NCBI GenBank assembly: GCA_003662765.1
Contig: QMYR01000003.1
Location: 1 to 39,272 of the forward strand
From: Candidatus Thorarchaeota archaeon
GTDB taxonomy: Archaea; Asgardarchaeota; Thorarchaeia; Thorarchaeales; Thorarchaeaceae
Length of the DNA: 39,272 nucleotides
Reading direction: 5' to 3'
Position 1 is the stretch's first letter. Every line of letters begins with the position of its first letter. The notes under the pieces were generated by a model. The model was not told where the DNA came from. It searched no databases and saw nothing but the letters and a program-made list of their open reading frames with translations. Position numbers and translations under genes: made by a program. Positions 23,776 to 31,171 of this stretch are shown here, piece after piece.

Positions 23776-23784
23776 GTTTATTAG
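23776..23784 (+). promoter_or_regulatory. TATA box for the enoyl-CoA hydratase at 23831
   Basis: GTTTATTAG, about 50 bases before the ATG, predicts a transcript from near 23806 and a short leader with the GAGGTG ribosome binding site at 23819. The hydratase is therefore not simply read from the upstream operon. Confidence 0.55.
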
Positions 23785-23830
23785 TAAGCTTACCAGTTGT
23801 TCCCTGCAAAGTCTCTATGAGGTGCGAAAA

Positions 23831-24643
23831 ATGCCTGAGTTTGAAACTATGCTCTATGAGAAGGCGGGTTCGTTCCTGTCGCCCGTCAAGAATGTCGCCC
23901 TCATCAAGTTCAATCGACTTGATGCACTCAACGCGATAAACGACCAGTTCATCAAGGACCTGATTGCTGCACTGGACGAGGCGGAAAAGGACCCCGACAT
24001 CCGGTCCGTTGTCCTAGCAACCAATCACGACAAGGTGTACTGTACTGGTGCGGACCTGAAAATGGCCCAGGGGCTTCTTGGCAAGTCCGACGAGGTTCGT
24101 GAGCTTGTGGCTCTTGGTCAACAGGCCATAGACAAGATCGCAACCTTCAGCAAGCCCGTCATCGCGGCGATTCACGGGCTGTGCTTGGGCGGAGGCACCG
24201 AGATTGCTCTAGCATGTGATGTCCGCATTGCTGATGAGGAGGCAAAGATTGGCGCCCCTGAAGTTAGCCTCGGCCTTATTCCAGCCTGGGGCGGCTGCGT
24301 GCGTCTGCCTCGCATTGTGGGGCTAGGAAAGGCCATGGAGCTCATCCTGACGGGCGGTCAGATAACAGCTCAGGAGGCTCTTCAGATCGGCCTTGTCAGC
24401 AAAGTCACTAAGCCTGACGAGCTCCTGAGCCAAGCCATGTGGTACGGCGCCAAGTTCGGAGGCAATGCCCCAATCGCGATGAAGCTGGCCAAGAAGGCCA
24501 CTCATATGGCATTTGAGGCCTCGTACGAGGAGAACCTGAAGTTCGAGGTTGACGCTGCGGTGGAGTGCTTCGGCACCAAGGATCTTGCCGAGGGCATCAC
24601 AGCCGTATTTGAGAAGCGCCGCGGAAAGTTCACTGGAGAGTAG
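23831..24643 (+). CDS. Enoyl-CoA hydratase/isomerase (crotonase family)
   Basis: A 270-residue crotonase-fold enzyme that hydrates trans-2-enoyl-CoA to 3-hydroxyacyl-CoA in beta-oxidation. The oxyanion-hole region CTGADLKM lies near residue 74, HGLCLGGGTEIALACD carries Glu124, and GAPEVSLGLIPAWGG carries Glu144. Both glutamates, 20 residues apart, match the two catalytic glutamates of rat mitochondrial hydratase, so it is likely a true hydratase. The N-terminus (MPEFETMLYEKAGSFLSPVK) is a little longer than usual. ATG at 23831 is placed by GAGGTG 6 bases upstream. Specificity for chain length is unknown. Confidence 0.9.
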   Translation: MPEFETMLYEKAGSFLSPVKNVALIKFNRLDALNAINDQFIKDLIAALDEAEKDPDIRSVVLATNHDKVYCTGADLKMAQGLLGKSDEVRELVALGQQAIDKIATFSKPVIAAIHGLCLGGGTEIALACDVRIADEEAKIGAPEVSLGLIPAWGGCVRLPRIVGLGKAMELILTGGQITAQEALQIGLVSKVTKPDELLSQAMWYGAKFGGNAPIAMKLAKKATHMAFEASYEENLKFEVDAAVECFGTKDLAEGITAVFEKRRGKFTGE

Positions 24644-24654
24644 TCTGTGGTGGT

Positions 24655-24688
24655 CCCCGGGGCTGTTCCCGGGGCCGCGCCTGTTTTT
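24655..24688 (+). terminator. Intrinsic terminator after the enoyl-CoA hydratase
   Basis: A GC-only stem, CCCCGGG (24655-24661) and CCCGGGG (24668-24674), with a 6-base loop, 11 bases after the stop codon and followed by a five-T run at 24684-24688. Confidence 0.6.
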
Positions 24689-24734
24689 CGTCGTGTATTG
24701 AGAGTCATCTGAACATAGGCTGACAATCTGTGGG

Positions 24735-24774
24735 CCTGCCCGCGGCAGGACGGTCCCAAGCCGTTCGGCTTGGG
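24735..24774. repeat. Two adjacent hairpins in the intergenic stretch
   Basis: CCTGCC (24735-24740) pairs with GGCAGG (24744-24749). Five bases later CCCAAGCCG (24755-24763) pairs perfectly with CGGCTTGGG (24766-24774), closing over a minimal loop. Both would form stable RNA or DNA structures. They could be terminators, a small structured RNA or a dispersed repeat; I see only one copy in this window. Confidence 0.4.
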
Positions 24775-25223
24775 CGGATTTAACCTTGTAGTCTTCTATG
24801 CTGCTTCCTGTACTCCAAACTGCTCGTCTTGGATGGCACACCGTGTGCTTATGGTCCGAAGATGGAACGGGGTGGCGAATGCTATGTGCTGCAACTTGAT
24901 TCGTGGTGAAATCCAATGTCCAAGGCGTTCAACATCCCGACAATTCCGGAGCCAGACACTCCCTGGTAGGAAAAACAGGCTCTGAGTCTGTATCCCCTGA
25001 CACAAACCAACAAGGGGGCGGCAATGTTCGCCGTCTCCCTTCACCTCTTTCTAGGATCCCTCGTGGATCCTCCTGACAGTAAGGGGTGTATCGAGCGTTG
25101 CGGACGTCCCGCCAAGCGTCAACCTTAAGACCTCGTTCTCAAATCACGCACAAATCCATTCAAGATTGATGGGACCTGCACATACCAACCCGCAACGCAG
25201 GAGCGTCCCAGGAGGAAACAGAA
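24775..25223. other. Gene-free stretch before the thiolase
   Basis: No convincing coding frame; the available short frames lack ribosome binding sites and family resemblance. It contains a palindromic hairpin, AGGATCC (25053-25059) with GGATCCT (25065-25071), a possible weak hairpin near 25018-25035, and a TATA-like CCTTAAGAC at about 25123-25131, which could serve the thiolase 95 bases downstream. No tRNA cloverleaf was found. Confidence 0.4.
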
Positions 25224-26390
25224 TTGGCCAGAAGGGTAGCAGTAGTGGCTGGTGGCCACAGCAAGTTTGGCAAGCGCTATGATGCAACAATGCGCGAGCT
25301 ATGTGCTGAGGCCTTCAAGCCGATCTTGGACGAGGGAATCACTCAGGACATGATTGATGCGAGTGTCCTGTCGTATGCAGCAAGTCAATTCACAGGTCAA
25401 GGGGCGGGCTCTGCGCTCATTGCAGACTATCTTGGTCTGCACGAGAAGCCGCACCTCCGAGTGGAGTCTGCATGTACGACGGGGACAGCATCACTCAGAG
25501 CGGCATGGGGCATGGTTGCATCTGGGCTGTATGACATAATGTTGGTGCTCGGCGTCGAACAGATGAACCGGGTCACCTCCGCTCAAGCCACAGAGTTGAT
25601 GGCACGGGCTGGCGACATGCGGTGGGAGTATCCCTTCGGCATATCATTCCCCGCATTCTATGCATTGATGGCCTCCAGATACATGCATGAGTACAATCTG
25701 CCCCACGAGGTGCTCTCCATGATTGCAGTGAAGTCTCACCACTATGGAGCACAGAATCCGAAGGCCCACCTACCTCGTGAGGTGACGCTTGAGGCGGCCC
25801 ACAACTCAGTGCCCATATGCAGACCATTGAACCTGTACGATTGCAGTCTGATCACCGACGGTGCTGCGGCTGTGGTGATTGCAGCTGAAGACCGTGTCAA
25901 GGAGTTCACCGACGAGCCAATGTGGATAAGGGGGATTGGTGCAGGCGCGTCTGAGATGATGGTCCAAGACAGACCTTCACTCACATCTATTCCTGGTGCG
26001 AAGCGCGCCGCCAAGGCAGCCTACAAGATGGCCGGTCTTGAGCCGAAGGACATGGACATGGCAGAGGTTCACGACTGTTTTACGATTGCTGAGCTCATCG
26101 CCTACGAGGATCTCGGCTTTGCAGAGCCGGGCAAGGGTCGGGAGATTGTCGAGAACAAGGAGAACTACCATGATGGAAAGATTCCTGTGAACGTGGACGG
26201 GGGCCTGAAGAGCAAGGGACATCCTCTCGGTGCAACGGGTCTCTCAATGACTTACGAGATTCTGATGCAGATGAGAGGCGAGGCACAGAAACCGTCCAGG
26301 CAGATTGATGATGTCCAGTTCGGCCTTGCCCACAACGTGGGGCAATCAGGTCAGTTCGTCAACATATTCATCTTTGAGCGAGGTTGGTGA
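25224..26390 (+). CDS. Thiolase, SCP-x/archaeal acetyl-CoA C-acyltransferase type
   Basis: A 388-residue thiolase that cleaves or forms 3-ketoacyl-CoA using CoA. Nucleophile Cys84 lies in RVESACTTGTASLRAA, His283 in EVHDCFTIAELIAY, and His333 in GGLKSKGHPLGATG; the final GLAHNVGQSG motif has His-Asn in place of the CxG seen in bacterial FadA, typical of SCP-x and archaeal forms. These require a DUF35 partner, and one follows at 26396. The TTG start is supported by GGAGG 8 bases upstream. In archaea such pairs serve either beta-oxidation or the mevalonate pathway; the beta-oxidation neighbours favour the former. Confidence 0.92.
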   Translation: MARRVAVVAGGHSKFGKRYDATMRELCAEAFKPILDEGITQDMIDASVLSYAASQFTGQGAGSALIADYLGLHEKPHLRVESACTTGTASLRAAWGMVASGLYDIMLVLGVEQMNRVTSAQATELMARAGDMRWEYPFGISFPAFYALMASRYMHEYNLPHEVLSMIAVKSHHYGAQNPKAHLPREVTLEAAHNSVPICRPLNLYDCSLITDGAAAVVIAAEDRVKEFTDEPMWIRGIGAGASEMMVQDRPSLTSIPGAKRAAKAAYKMAGLEPKDMDMAEVHDCFTIAELIAYEDLGFAEPGKGREIVENKENYHDGKIPVNVDGGLKSKGHPLGATGLSMTYEILMQMRGEAQKPSRQIDDVQFGLAHNVGQSGQFVNIFIFERGW

Positions 26391-26395
26391 TAGGA

Positions 26396-26815
26396 ATGTC
26401 TGGAGAGAAGAAGGAACTCTATCTGGGATATACCACGGACAAGGCAGTGACGCCTTTCTTCCAAAAGTTTCTCGAGGCACTTGAGCAGGAGAAGTTGATG
26501 ATGAGTCGATGCCCCAAGTGTGGGACCGAATACTTGCCCCCTCGGCAACATTGCCAGAAGGACTTGGAGGAGTGCGAGCTTGTCGAGTTCACGGAGCGTG
26601 AGGCGAAGTTGCATTCCTATGTGATTGTGGACTTTGCTCCGGAGAGTCTCACGTCACGTGCGCCCTACGTTGTGGCGATTGGCGAGTTTCCATCGGGCAA
26701 GAAGTTGACCGCACATATCACCAACCTGATGTCAATGCCTGAGATTGGCATGACGCTCAAGCTGGCATTCGATCGCATTGACGAGAAGAAGATCACCTAC
26801 AAGTGGCTCGTCTAG
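26396..26815 (+). CDS. DUF35 zinc-ribbon/OB-fold protein, thiolase partner
   Basis: A 139-residue protein with an N-terminal helix, a rubredoxin-like zinc knuckle CPKCGTEYLPPRQHC (about residues 38-52) and a C-terminal OB fold (LHSYVIVDFAPESLTSRAPY through GMTLKLAFD). Archaeal members bridge acetoacetyl-CoA thiolase and HMG-CoA synthase and help channel the CoA substrate. The ATG at 26396 lies 5 bases after the thiolase stop, with GGTGAT in the preceding gene's end. The fourth expected zinc ligand is not a clear cysteine, as in some family members. No HMG-CoA synthase gene is in the window. Confidence 0.88.
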   Translation: MSGEKKELYLGYTTDKAVTPFFQKFLEALEQEKLMMSRCPKCGTEYLPPRQHCQKDLEECELVEFTEREAKLHSYVIVDFAPESLTSRAPYVVAIGEFPSGKKLTAHITNLMSMPEIGMTLKLAFDRIDEKKITYKWLV

Positions 26816-26822
26816 TACGCTT

Positions 26823-26837
26823 GAGGGCTCTGCCCTC
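26823..26837 (+). terminator. Hairpin terminator after the thiolase operon
   Basis: GAGGGC and GCCCTC with a three-base loop, 7 bases after the stop and followed by a pyrimidine-rich run (TTTCCCCTTTCTTTTG). Confidence 0.6.
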
Positions 26838-26853
26838 TTTCCCCTTTCTTTTG

Positions 26854-27213
26854 TCATGTTCTGCCGAATGACTCGCGAGTGTCCTCTATCAGTCTTGCAA
26901 GCCTTGAGAATCGGGCCACCTGTTTCATTGTCTGCAGGAATATCCTAGACGCCTCGCGAGTGTCGCATCTGTCGAGTCTTTCGAGTGCATCGTCTATGAC
27001 TTCCATCACATCTTGGATTCTGCGTCGCCCCTCGTTCCTTCTGTAGTCCGAGAAGACCAGGTAATCCGGACCGTCTGGATTCCAGCACCTGAGAAACTTC
27101 TCTTGCTCGTACACGGTGGTCGTCAGTTCATACGTGCCAAGAAGGGAGTTCTTCATGGCGAGGAGCGAGTCCCTCCAGATCTGCTTCTTCTCCGAGGCGT
27201 CCAAAGACCTCAC
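26854..27213 (-). CDS. Helical protein of unknown function
   Basis: A 119-residue, charged, mostly alpha-helical protein. Aromatic residues occur in a central segment (CWNPDGPDYLVFSDYR) flanked by helices such as MEVIDDALERLDRC. Cys residues are scattered with no cluster. It is convergent with the thiolase operon and divergent from the enoyl-CoA hydratase at 27341. GTG at 27213 has an AGGTG just upstream; a TATA-like CTATATCAT near 27229-27238 would instead suit the TTG at 27204, so the start may be 9 bases later. Family not recognised. Confidence 0.6.
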   Translation of the reverse strand: MRSLDASEKKQIWRDSLLAMKNSLLGTYELTTTVYEQEKFLRCWNPDGPDYLVFSDYRRNEGRRRIQDVMEVIDDALERLDRCDTREASRIFLQTMKQVARFSRLARLIEDTRESFGRT

Positions 27214-27289
27214 ACCTACAGTCCCGATGATATAGTTCCGGCCCTATGCAAAAGGTCCAGATAAACCTGTGGAGTCGCTGCCCCCGAAC

Positions 27290-27298
27290 GCTTATTAC
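27290..27298 (+). promoter_or_regulatory. TATA box for the second enoyl-CoA hydratase
   Basis: GCTTATTAC, about 45-50 bases upstream of the ATG at 27341, predicts a start near 27320 and a leader carrying the GAGAGGAG ribosome binding site. It resembles the TTTATTAG element before the first hydratase. Confidence 0.5.
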
Positions 27299-27340
27299 GT
27301 ACGAAACGCTGTGCGCGTTATCGTCACGGAGAGGAGCACG

Positions 27341-28126
27341 ATGTCCGAGCAAGATGTTCTCTATGAGGTCACCGATGGAATCGCGACCATCACTATCAAC
27401 AGACCGAAGAAGTACAACGCACTCAACATCGCGGTCGTGAAAAGACTGCGTGAACTCTTCGAGCAGGCTGAGAAGGACGAGTCGGTACGTGTTGTGGTTC
27501 TGACCGGGACAGGGGAGAAGGCCTTTGCTGCCGGCGCAGACATCACAGAGTTTCAGGGCAAGGACTCCAAGTCTGTGCGCGCCTTGGCTGAGAATGGACA
27601 GGCGCTGTGCACGTACATCGAATCGATGAGCAAGCCTGTTATTGCTGCGGTCAACGGATTCGCTTTGGGCGGCGGATGCGAGGTGGCTATGGCCTGCGAT
27701 ATCAGGTATGCCTCAGCAAACGCTCGATTCGGTCAGCCGGAGATCAACCTCGGCATCATTCCCGGGTTCGGTGGCACTGTGAGACTTCCCCGTCTAGTCG
27801 GCCTAGGTATTGCCAAGGAGCTCGTCTATACGGGCGACCAGATCAAGGCCGAGGAGGCTCTACGGATTGGCCTGGTCAACCGCGTCTTCGACTCGGTCGA
27901 GGCATTGCGCGCAGGTGTCGATGAGCTGGCCAAGAAGCTGTCGAAGAAACCGGGAGTGGCAATCAGACTTGCGAAGCAGTCACTCAACAATGCGTGGGCC
28001 CTGCCAATAAGAGAGTCTCTCGACTTCGAGGTCAATGTGTTCTGTGAGGTCTTCGACACGGAGGATATGGTTGAGGGCGTTGACGCGTTTCTCAATAAGC
28101 GCGAGCCCCACTTCAAGCACAAGTAG
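27341..28126 (+). CDS. Enoyl-CoA hydratase (crotonase family), second copy
   Basis: A 261-residue crotonase, typical length. ATITINRPKKYNALN starts the fold, FAAGADITEFQ forms the oxyanion hole region (about residue 65), NGFALGGGCEVAMACD carries Glu114 and FGQPEINLGIIPGFGG carries Glu134; both catalytic glutamates are present. It is closer to the classical short-chain hydratase consensus than the copy at 23831, so the two probably differ in chain length preference or direction. ATG at 27341 follows GAGGAG by 4-5 bases and fits the TATA box at 27290. It ends 41 bases before the convergent hydrolase gene. Confidence 0.93.
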   Translation: MSEQDVLYEVTDGIATITINRPKKYNALNIAVVKRLRELFEQAEKDESVRVVVLTGTGEKAFAAGADITEFQGKDSKSVRALAENGQALCTYIESMSKPVIAAVNGFALGGGCEVAMACDIRYASANARFGQPEINLGIIPGFGGTVRLPRLVGLGIAKELVYTGDQIKAEEALRIGLVNRVFDSVEALRAGVDELAKKLSKKPGVAIRLAKQSLNNAWALPIRESLDFEVNVFCEVFDTEDMVEGVDAFLNKREPHFKHK

Positions 28127-28140
28127 CTTCAACATCTACA

Positions 28141-28162
28141 CGGCGGCGACACGGTGCCGCCG
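28141..28162. terminator. Hairpin between convergent genes
   Basis: CGGCGGC (28141-28147) and GCCGCCG (28156-28162) with an 8-base loop, lying between the stops of the hydratase (28126) and the minus-strand hydrolase (28168). It could terminate both, though no T run adjoins on the plus strand. Confidence 0.45.
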
Positions 28163-28167
28163 CCCCA

Positions 28168-29106
28168 CTATCTCTTGTCTACCAGGATTTTTTCTCCATC
28201 CCGCCGCAGCACTCCGCGCTCGCACAGAAGTCTCACATGTTTCTCCAGCATGATCTCTTCAAAGACGAGATATACCTCGTGTGGGATTCGGGGATAGATG
28301 GTGGGAACGGCTGCGAGTTTCTCGATGGTGTCGTGGCCTTCCTCGACGTTGTGTACTATTCGCTGGTCTCGCTCATCGAAGACAGCAAGGTATGCCTCAA
28401 GTCTGTCCTCGAGTCCGTTCGAAATGGGTTCCATGAGATGGCTGCTTATGCCCATCGCGGGTCGCATGTCCATTATCCTCTTGATGGACTCCTTGAACTG
28501 AACTATGTCACTCACCGCGTTGCCGTACCATGGGCCGAAACGAGTCAGGTCAATGTCAACTAGGTAGATTACTTTCCGGCCGTTGATTCCAATGCATGTG
28601 TGATCCTGCGTGTGACCCGGTGTGTGTATCGGAATGAGTTTCACGTTGCCGCAGTCTATGTCCTCCCCATCCTGGAACGTACCCGTGACCTCATAGTTCT
28701 CCGTGACATGTGGAAGCCACTTCTTGATGAAGCTCTCCCAAGCGTAATAGTGCGCTCGCCCCCTGGTGCCATAGCAGTCCACAAGACCCTCAAAACTCTT
28801 TGTGCCCTCGACTCCCAATTCATGACACACAATGTCACAATGGGCGACTTTCCTTATTCTCTCCGCGTAGCCCTTGTGGTCCACATGAAAGTGCGTCAAC
28901 ACTATCTGGTCCACATCTGAGATCTCGTGACCGAGGTCCTTCAGTGTTCTCTCTATGTGAGGGAGAGAGGCGCCCGCGTCCACCAATGTGAGGATCTCGT
29001 CGTCTATGAGCAGACAGTTAGCCTCTGGGAACCTCGCACGGTTTGCTCCGCGAATCAGATGCACTTGGGGAGCGATCTCGATGTGAACAGAGTACTCTTG
29101 TGTCAA
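28168..29106 (-). CDS. Metallo-beta-lactamase-fold hydrolase
   Basis: A 312-residue metallo-hydrolase. The metal-binding motif THFHVDHKG (His72, His74, Asp76, His77) is intact, then HTPGHTQDH near residue 165, an Asp in the VDIDLTRFG strand near 187 and SSHLMEP near 228 complete a two-metal site. A C-terminal helical domain of about 70 residues resembles a winged-helix or dimerisation part seen in glyoxalase-II-like relatives. Substrate unknown; a thioester or phosphoester hydrolase is plausible beside acyl-CoA genes. The TTG start at 29106 lacks a clear ribosome binding site and could be wrong by a few codons. It is divergent from the FGGY kinase. Confidence 0.8.
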   Translation of the reverse strand: MTQEYSVHIEIAPQVHLIRGANRARFPEANCLLIDDEILTLVDAGASLPHIERTLKDLGHEISDVDQIVLTHFHVDHKGYAERIRKVAHCDIVCHELGVEGTKSFEGLVDCYGTRGRAHYYAWESFIKKWLPHVTENYEVTGTFQDGEDIDCGNVKLIPIHTPGHTQDHTCIGINGRKVIYLVDIDLTRFGPWYGNAVSDIVQFKESIKRIMDMRPAMGISSHLMEPISNGLEDRLEAYLAVFDERDQRIVHNVEEGHDTIEKLAAVPTIYPRIPHEVYLVFEEIMLEKHVRLLCERGVLRRDGEKILVDKR

Positions 29107-29236
29107 TGCAACCCGGTACTACTTGGCCAAACCACAAGAAAAAGTGCTTGATTGGGCTTCAGGCACATGTTGGCCTCCGCCAGTATGATTCATATTGAAG
29201 TCATTGAATATGCAGCTCCCTGCTGTGGTGAGCTAC

Positions 29237-30694
29237 ATGAGTCAAAGGGTGTTCGCAGTATTCGATATCGGGACGACCGGTGCGCGTGCCTGTCTTGTCG
29301 ACGAGGAGGGTCGTGAGATATGTCGCGAGTATGAGGAGTACCCGCGCCCGCCACGCGAGCTGGGAACGCATGAGCAGCTAGCGGATACATTTTGGCGGAC
29401 CGCATGTAACACGATGCAGAGAGCCCTCTCCGGGTGCGAGCCGGGCAGCGAGGCAGTCATTGCCTGTGTTGTTTCCACAACGCGGGATTGCATCACGCCA
29501 GTGGACAAGGACGGGAACACACTTGCGCCTACCGTGACATGGGTAGACAACCGATCCACTGAACGCGCCAAGGAACTGGCCGAGGACATTGGGCCGAGAA
29601 AGAGCGTCAACAAGATGATGTGGTTTGCCGAGAATAGGCCCGACCTGTTCAAGAAGGCATACAAGTTCCTGACTCTTGATGCGCTCATCAATCATCGCCT
29701 CTGTGGGCGAATGGTGACCGAGCCGGCGAATGCCCGCTACGGCCCGATTGACCATGAAACCCTGAGATGGTCAGACAAGCTATGCGATTTGACGGGAATC
29801 CCGATGGACAAGCTTGCAGAGATCGCAACACCTGGGGAGGTCATTGGTCATGTCCATAGAGAGGCCGCAAGACTGGCAGGTCTTCGAGAGGGAACCCCTG
29901 TAGTTATGGGCTGCGGGGATCAGCAGTGCTCTGCGCTGGGGACTGGAACCATTAGGCCCGGCGTCATCAAGGCCACCACAGGTACCGGTACGTTCGTTAT
30001 CACCCATGTAGAGGAGTTCATTGAAGACCCCTATGTGCTGTTCTGCAATCCCTCTGCGATTCCTGGCGAATGGATTCTTGAGGGCGTCATACCCGGTACG
30101 GGTCTTGCGTACAAGTGGTTCAGAGATCAGTATTGCGAGCGGGAAGTTGCTCTGGCGGCCGAGACACAACAGGATGCCTACGAGATAATTGAGAGGTCCG
30201 CTAGTTCAGTCCCCGCTGGCAGCGATGGTCTAGTGGTCTTTCCGTTCATGGCATACAACAAAGGCATATTCTACAACCTTGGTTTTGGCCACACGAAGGC
30301 TCATGTGGCCCGCGCCATTATGGAGGCCAACGGCTATGGGATTCAGATGTACGTGCAGATGATGGAAGGCATGCTTGATACCGAGTTCTCCGAGTTGAGA
30401 ATCGACGGGGGTGGCTCGAATTCTCCCCTGTGGAGACAGATCATTGCTGACTGTACAAACAAACCCGTGCTTCTACCACGCTCGCGTGACTCCACAGTCA
30501 TAGGTGCCGCAATCTTGGCTGCCGTTGGTATGGGTGTCTATGGTGACCACAAGGAGGCTGTGGAGAACATGTTCCACGTCGAGGAACGGCGCCAGCCGAT
30601 TCCAGAGAATGTCGCAATCTACGAACAGCAGTATGCGGTGTTCAACAAGCTGATGCTCGCAGAGATGTCCGAGATAATTGAACTCACATCGTGA
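29237..30694 (+). CDS. FGGY-family kinase, probable glycerol kinase
   Basis: A 485-residue FGGY kinase. The phosphate-1 motif is FDIGTTGARACLV (about residues 8-20); STTRDCITPVD matches the TNQRET region of E. coli GlpK, with Arg kept and Glu replaced by Asp; TWVDNR supplies the tryptophan; CGDQQCSALG holds the catalytic Asp; ATTGTGTFV and RIDGGGSNSPLW are the ATP-binding loops. These fit a polyol kinase. Glycerol is favoured because glpABC follows, but the R-D change leaves related polyols open. ATG at 29237 begins just before the motif, with GGTGAG upstream. Divergent from the metallo-hydrolase. Confidence 0.75.
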   Translation: MSQRVFAVFDIGTTGARACLVDEEGREICREYEEYPRPPRELGTHEQLADTFWRTACNTMQRALSGCEPGSEAVIACVVSTTRDCITPVDKDGNTLAPTVTWVDNRSTERAKELAEDIGPRKSVNKMMWFAENRPDLFKKAYKFLTLDALINHRLCGRMVTEPANARYGPIDHETLRWSDKLCDLTGIPMDKLAEIATPGEVIGHVHREAARLAGLREGTPVVMGCGDQQCSALGTGTIRPGVIKATTGTGTFVITHVEEFIEDPYVLFCNPSAIPGEWILEGVIPGTGLAYKWFRDQYCEREVALAAETQQDAYEIIERSASSVPAGSDGLVVFPFMAYNKGIFYNLGFGHTKAHVARAIMEANGYGIQMYVQMMEGMLDTEFSELRIDGGGSNSPLWRQIIADCTNKPVLLPRSRDSTVIGAAILAAVGMGVYGDHKEAVENMFHVEERRQPIPENVAIYEQQYAVFNKLMLAEMSEIIELTS

Positions 30695-30734
30695 TTGAGA
30701 AGGACGGGAGGCTCCCCTCCCGTCCAAGACAGTT

Positions 30735-30983
30735 TCAGTCTGAACCCCGCTCGCTCTCTTCCCAGAACCTCCCAAGTAGCACCATGGCAAGAATCAGTTC
30801 GGAACCCGTCACGCGCTGAGCGATAAACTCGATGCTCTCACTCACGGTTGTTCCGTGTTCCCACCCTTGTCTTGCGATGTCAACCAAGTCCTCGAAACGG
30901 TGTTCGGGGATTCCAAGTGCGTCAGTGATCTTCGACTCATCATGTCCTACAATCGTAAGTACACCCAGACTATACGTTGGCAC
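30735..30983 (-). CDS. Small unknown protein between glycerol kinase and glpA
   Basis: An 82-residue protein: a short beta start (TYSLGVLTIVGHDESKI), a helix (EHRFEDLVDIARQGWE) and a hydrophobic helical end (TGSELILAMVLLGRFWEE). It sits on the minus strand inside the plus-strand glycerol region. GTG at 30983 is preceded by GGTGA at 30995-30991 and a TATA box at 31027-31018 with a palindrome between, which makes a real gene likely. Its place suggests a role in controlling or assembling the glycerol enzymes, but the sequence shows no known domain. Confidence 0.55.
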   Translation of the reverse strand: MPTYSLGVLTIVGHDESKITDALGIPEHRFEDLVDIARQGWEHGTTVSESIEFIAQRVTGSELILAMVLLGRFWEESERGSD

Positions 30984-31000
30984 TATTCTATCACCAATTT

Positions 31001-31027
31001 CGACAAGAGGGCTTGTCGTTATATCAT
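31001..31027 (-). promoter_or_regulatory. TATA box with adjoining palindrome
   Basis: ATGATATAAC (31027-31018, minus strand) is followed directly by CGACAAG-AGGG-CTTGTCG (31018-31001, 7-base arms). The palindrome would cover the initiation region for the 30735-30983 gene and is a candidate operator. A separate plus-strand TATA-like CTTTTAATC near 31046-31054 may serve glpA. Confidence 0.45.
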
Positions 31028-31171
31028 GCTCTCACATAGCTAGTCCTTTTAATCTATCTGGGACTGAATCGTGGTTGCTGTCTGCACTGCGTTGGTGTAT
31101 GCCGAAATGCTTCTATTGATGGGACGGCCTGTTCATTTGGCATCCCTGCTCATAGATGGAGACCGAACGTG

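Noticed and set aside
24925-24945. A GTTCAACATC stretch resembling a tRNA T-loop
   Set aside because: The flanking bases do not form a T-arm or acceptor stem, and no D-arm or anticodon arm is seen upstream.
24770-25044. Short open frames on both strands in the 24644-25223 gap
   Set aside because: No good ribosome binding site and amino acid composition unlike the neighbouring genes.
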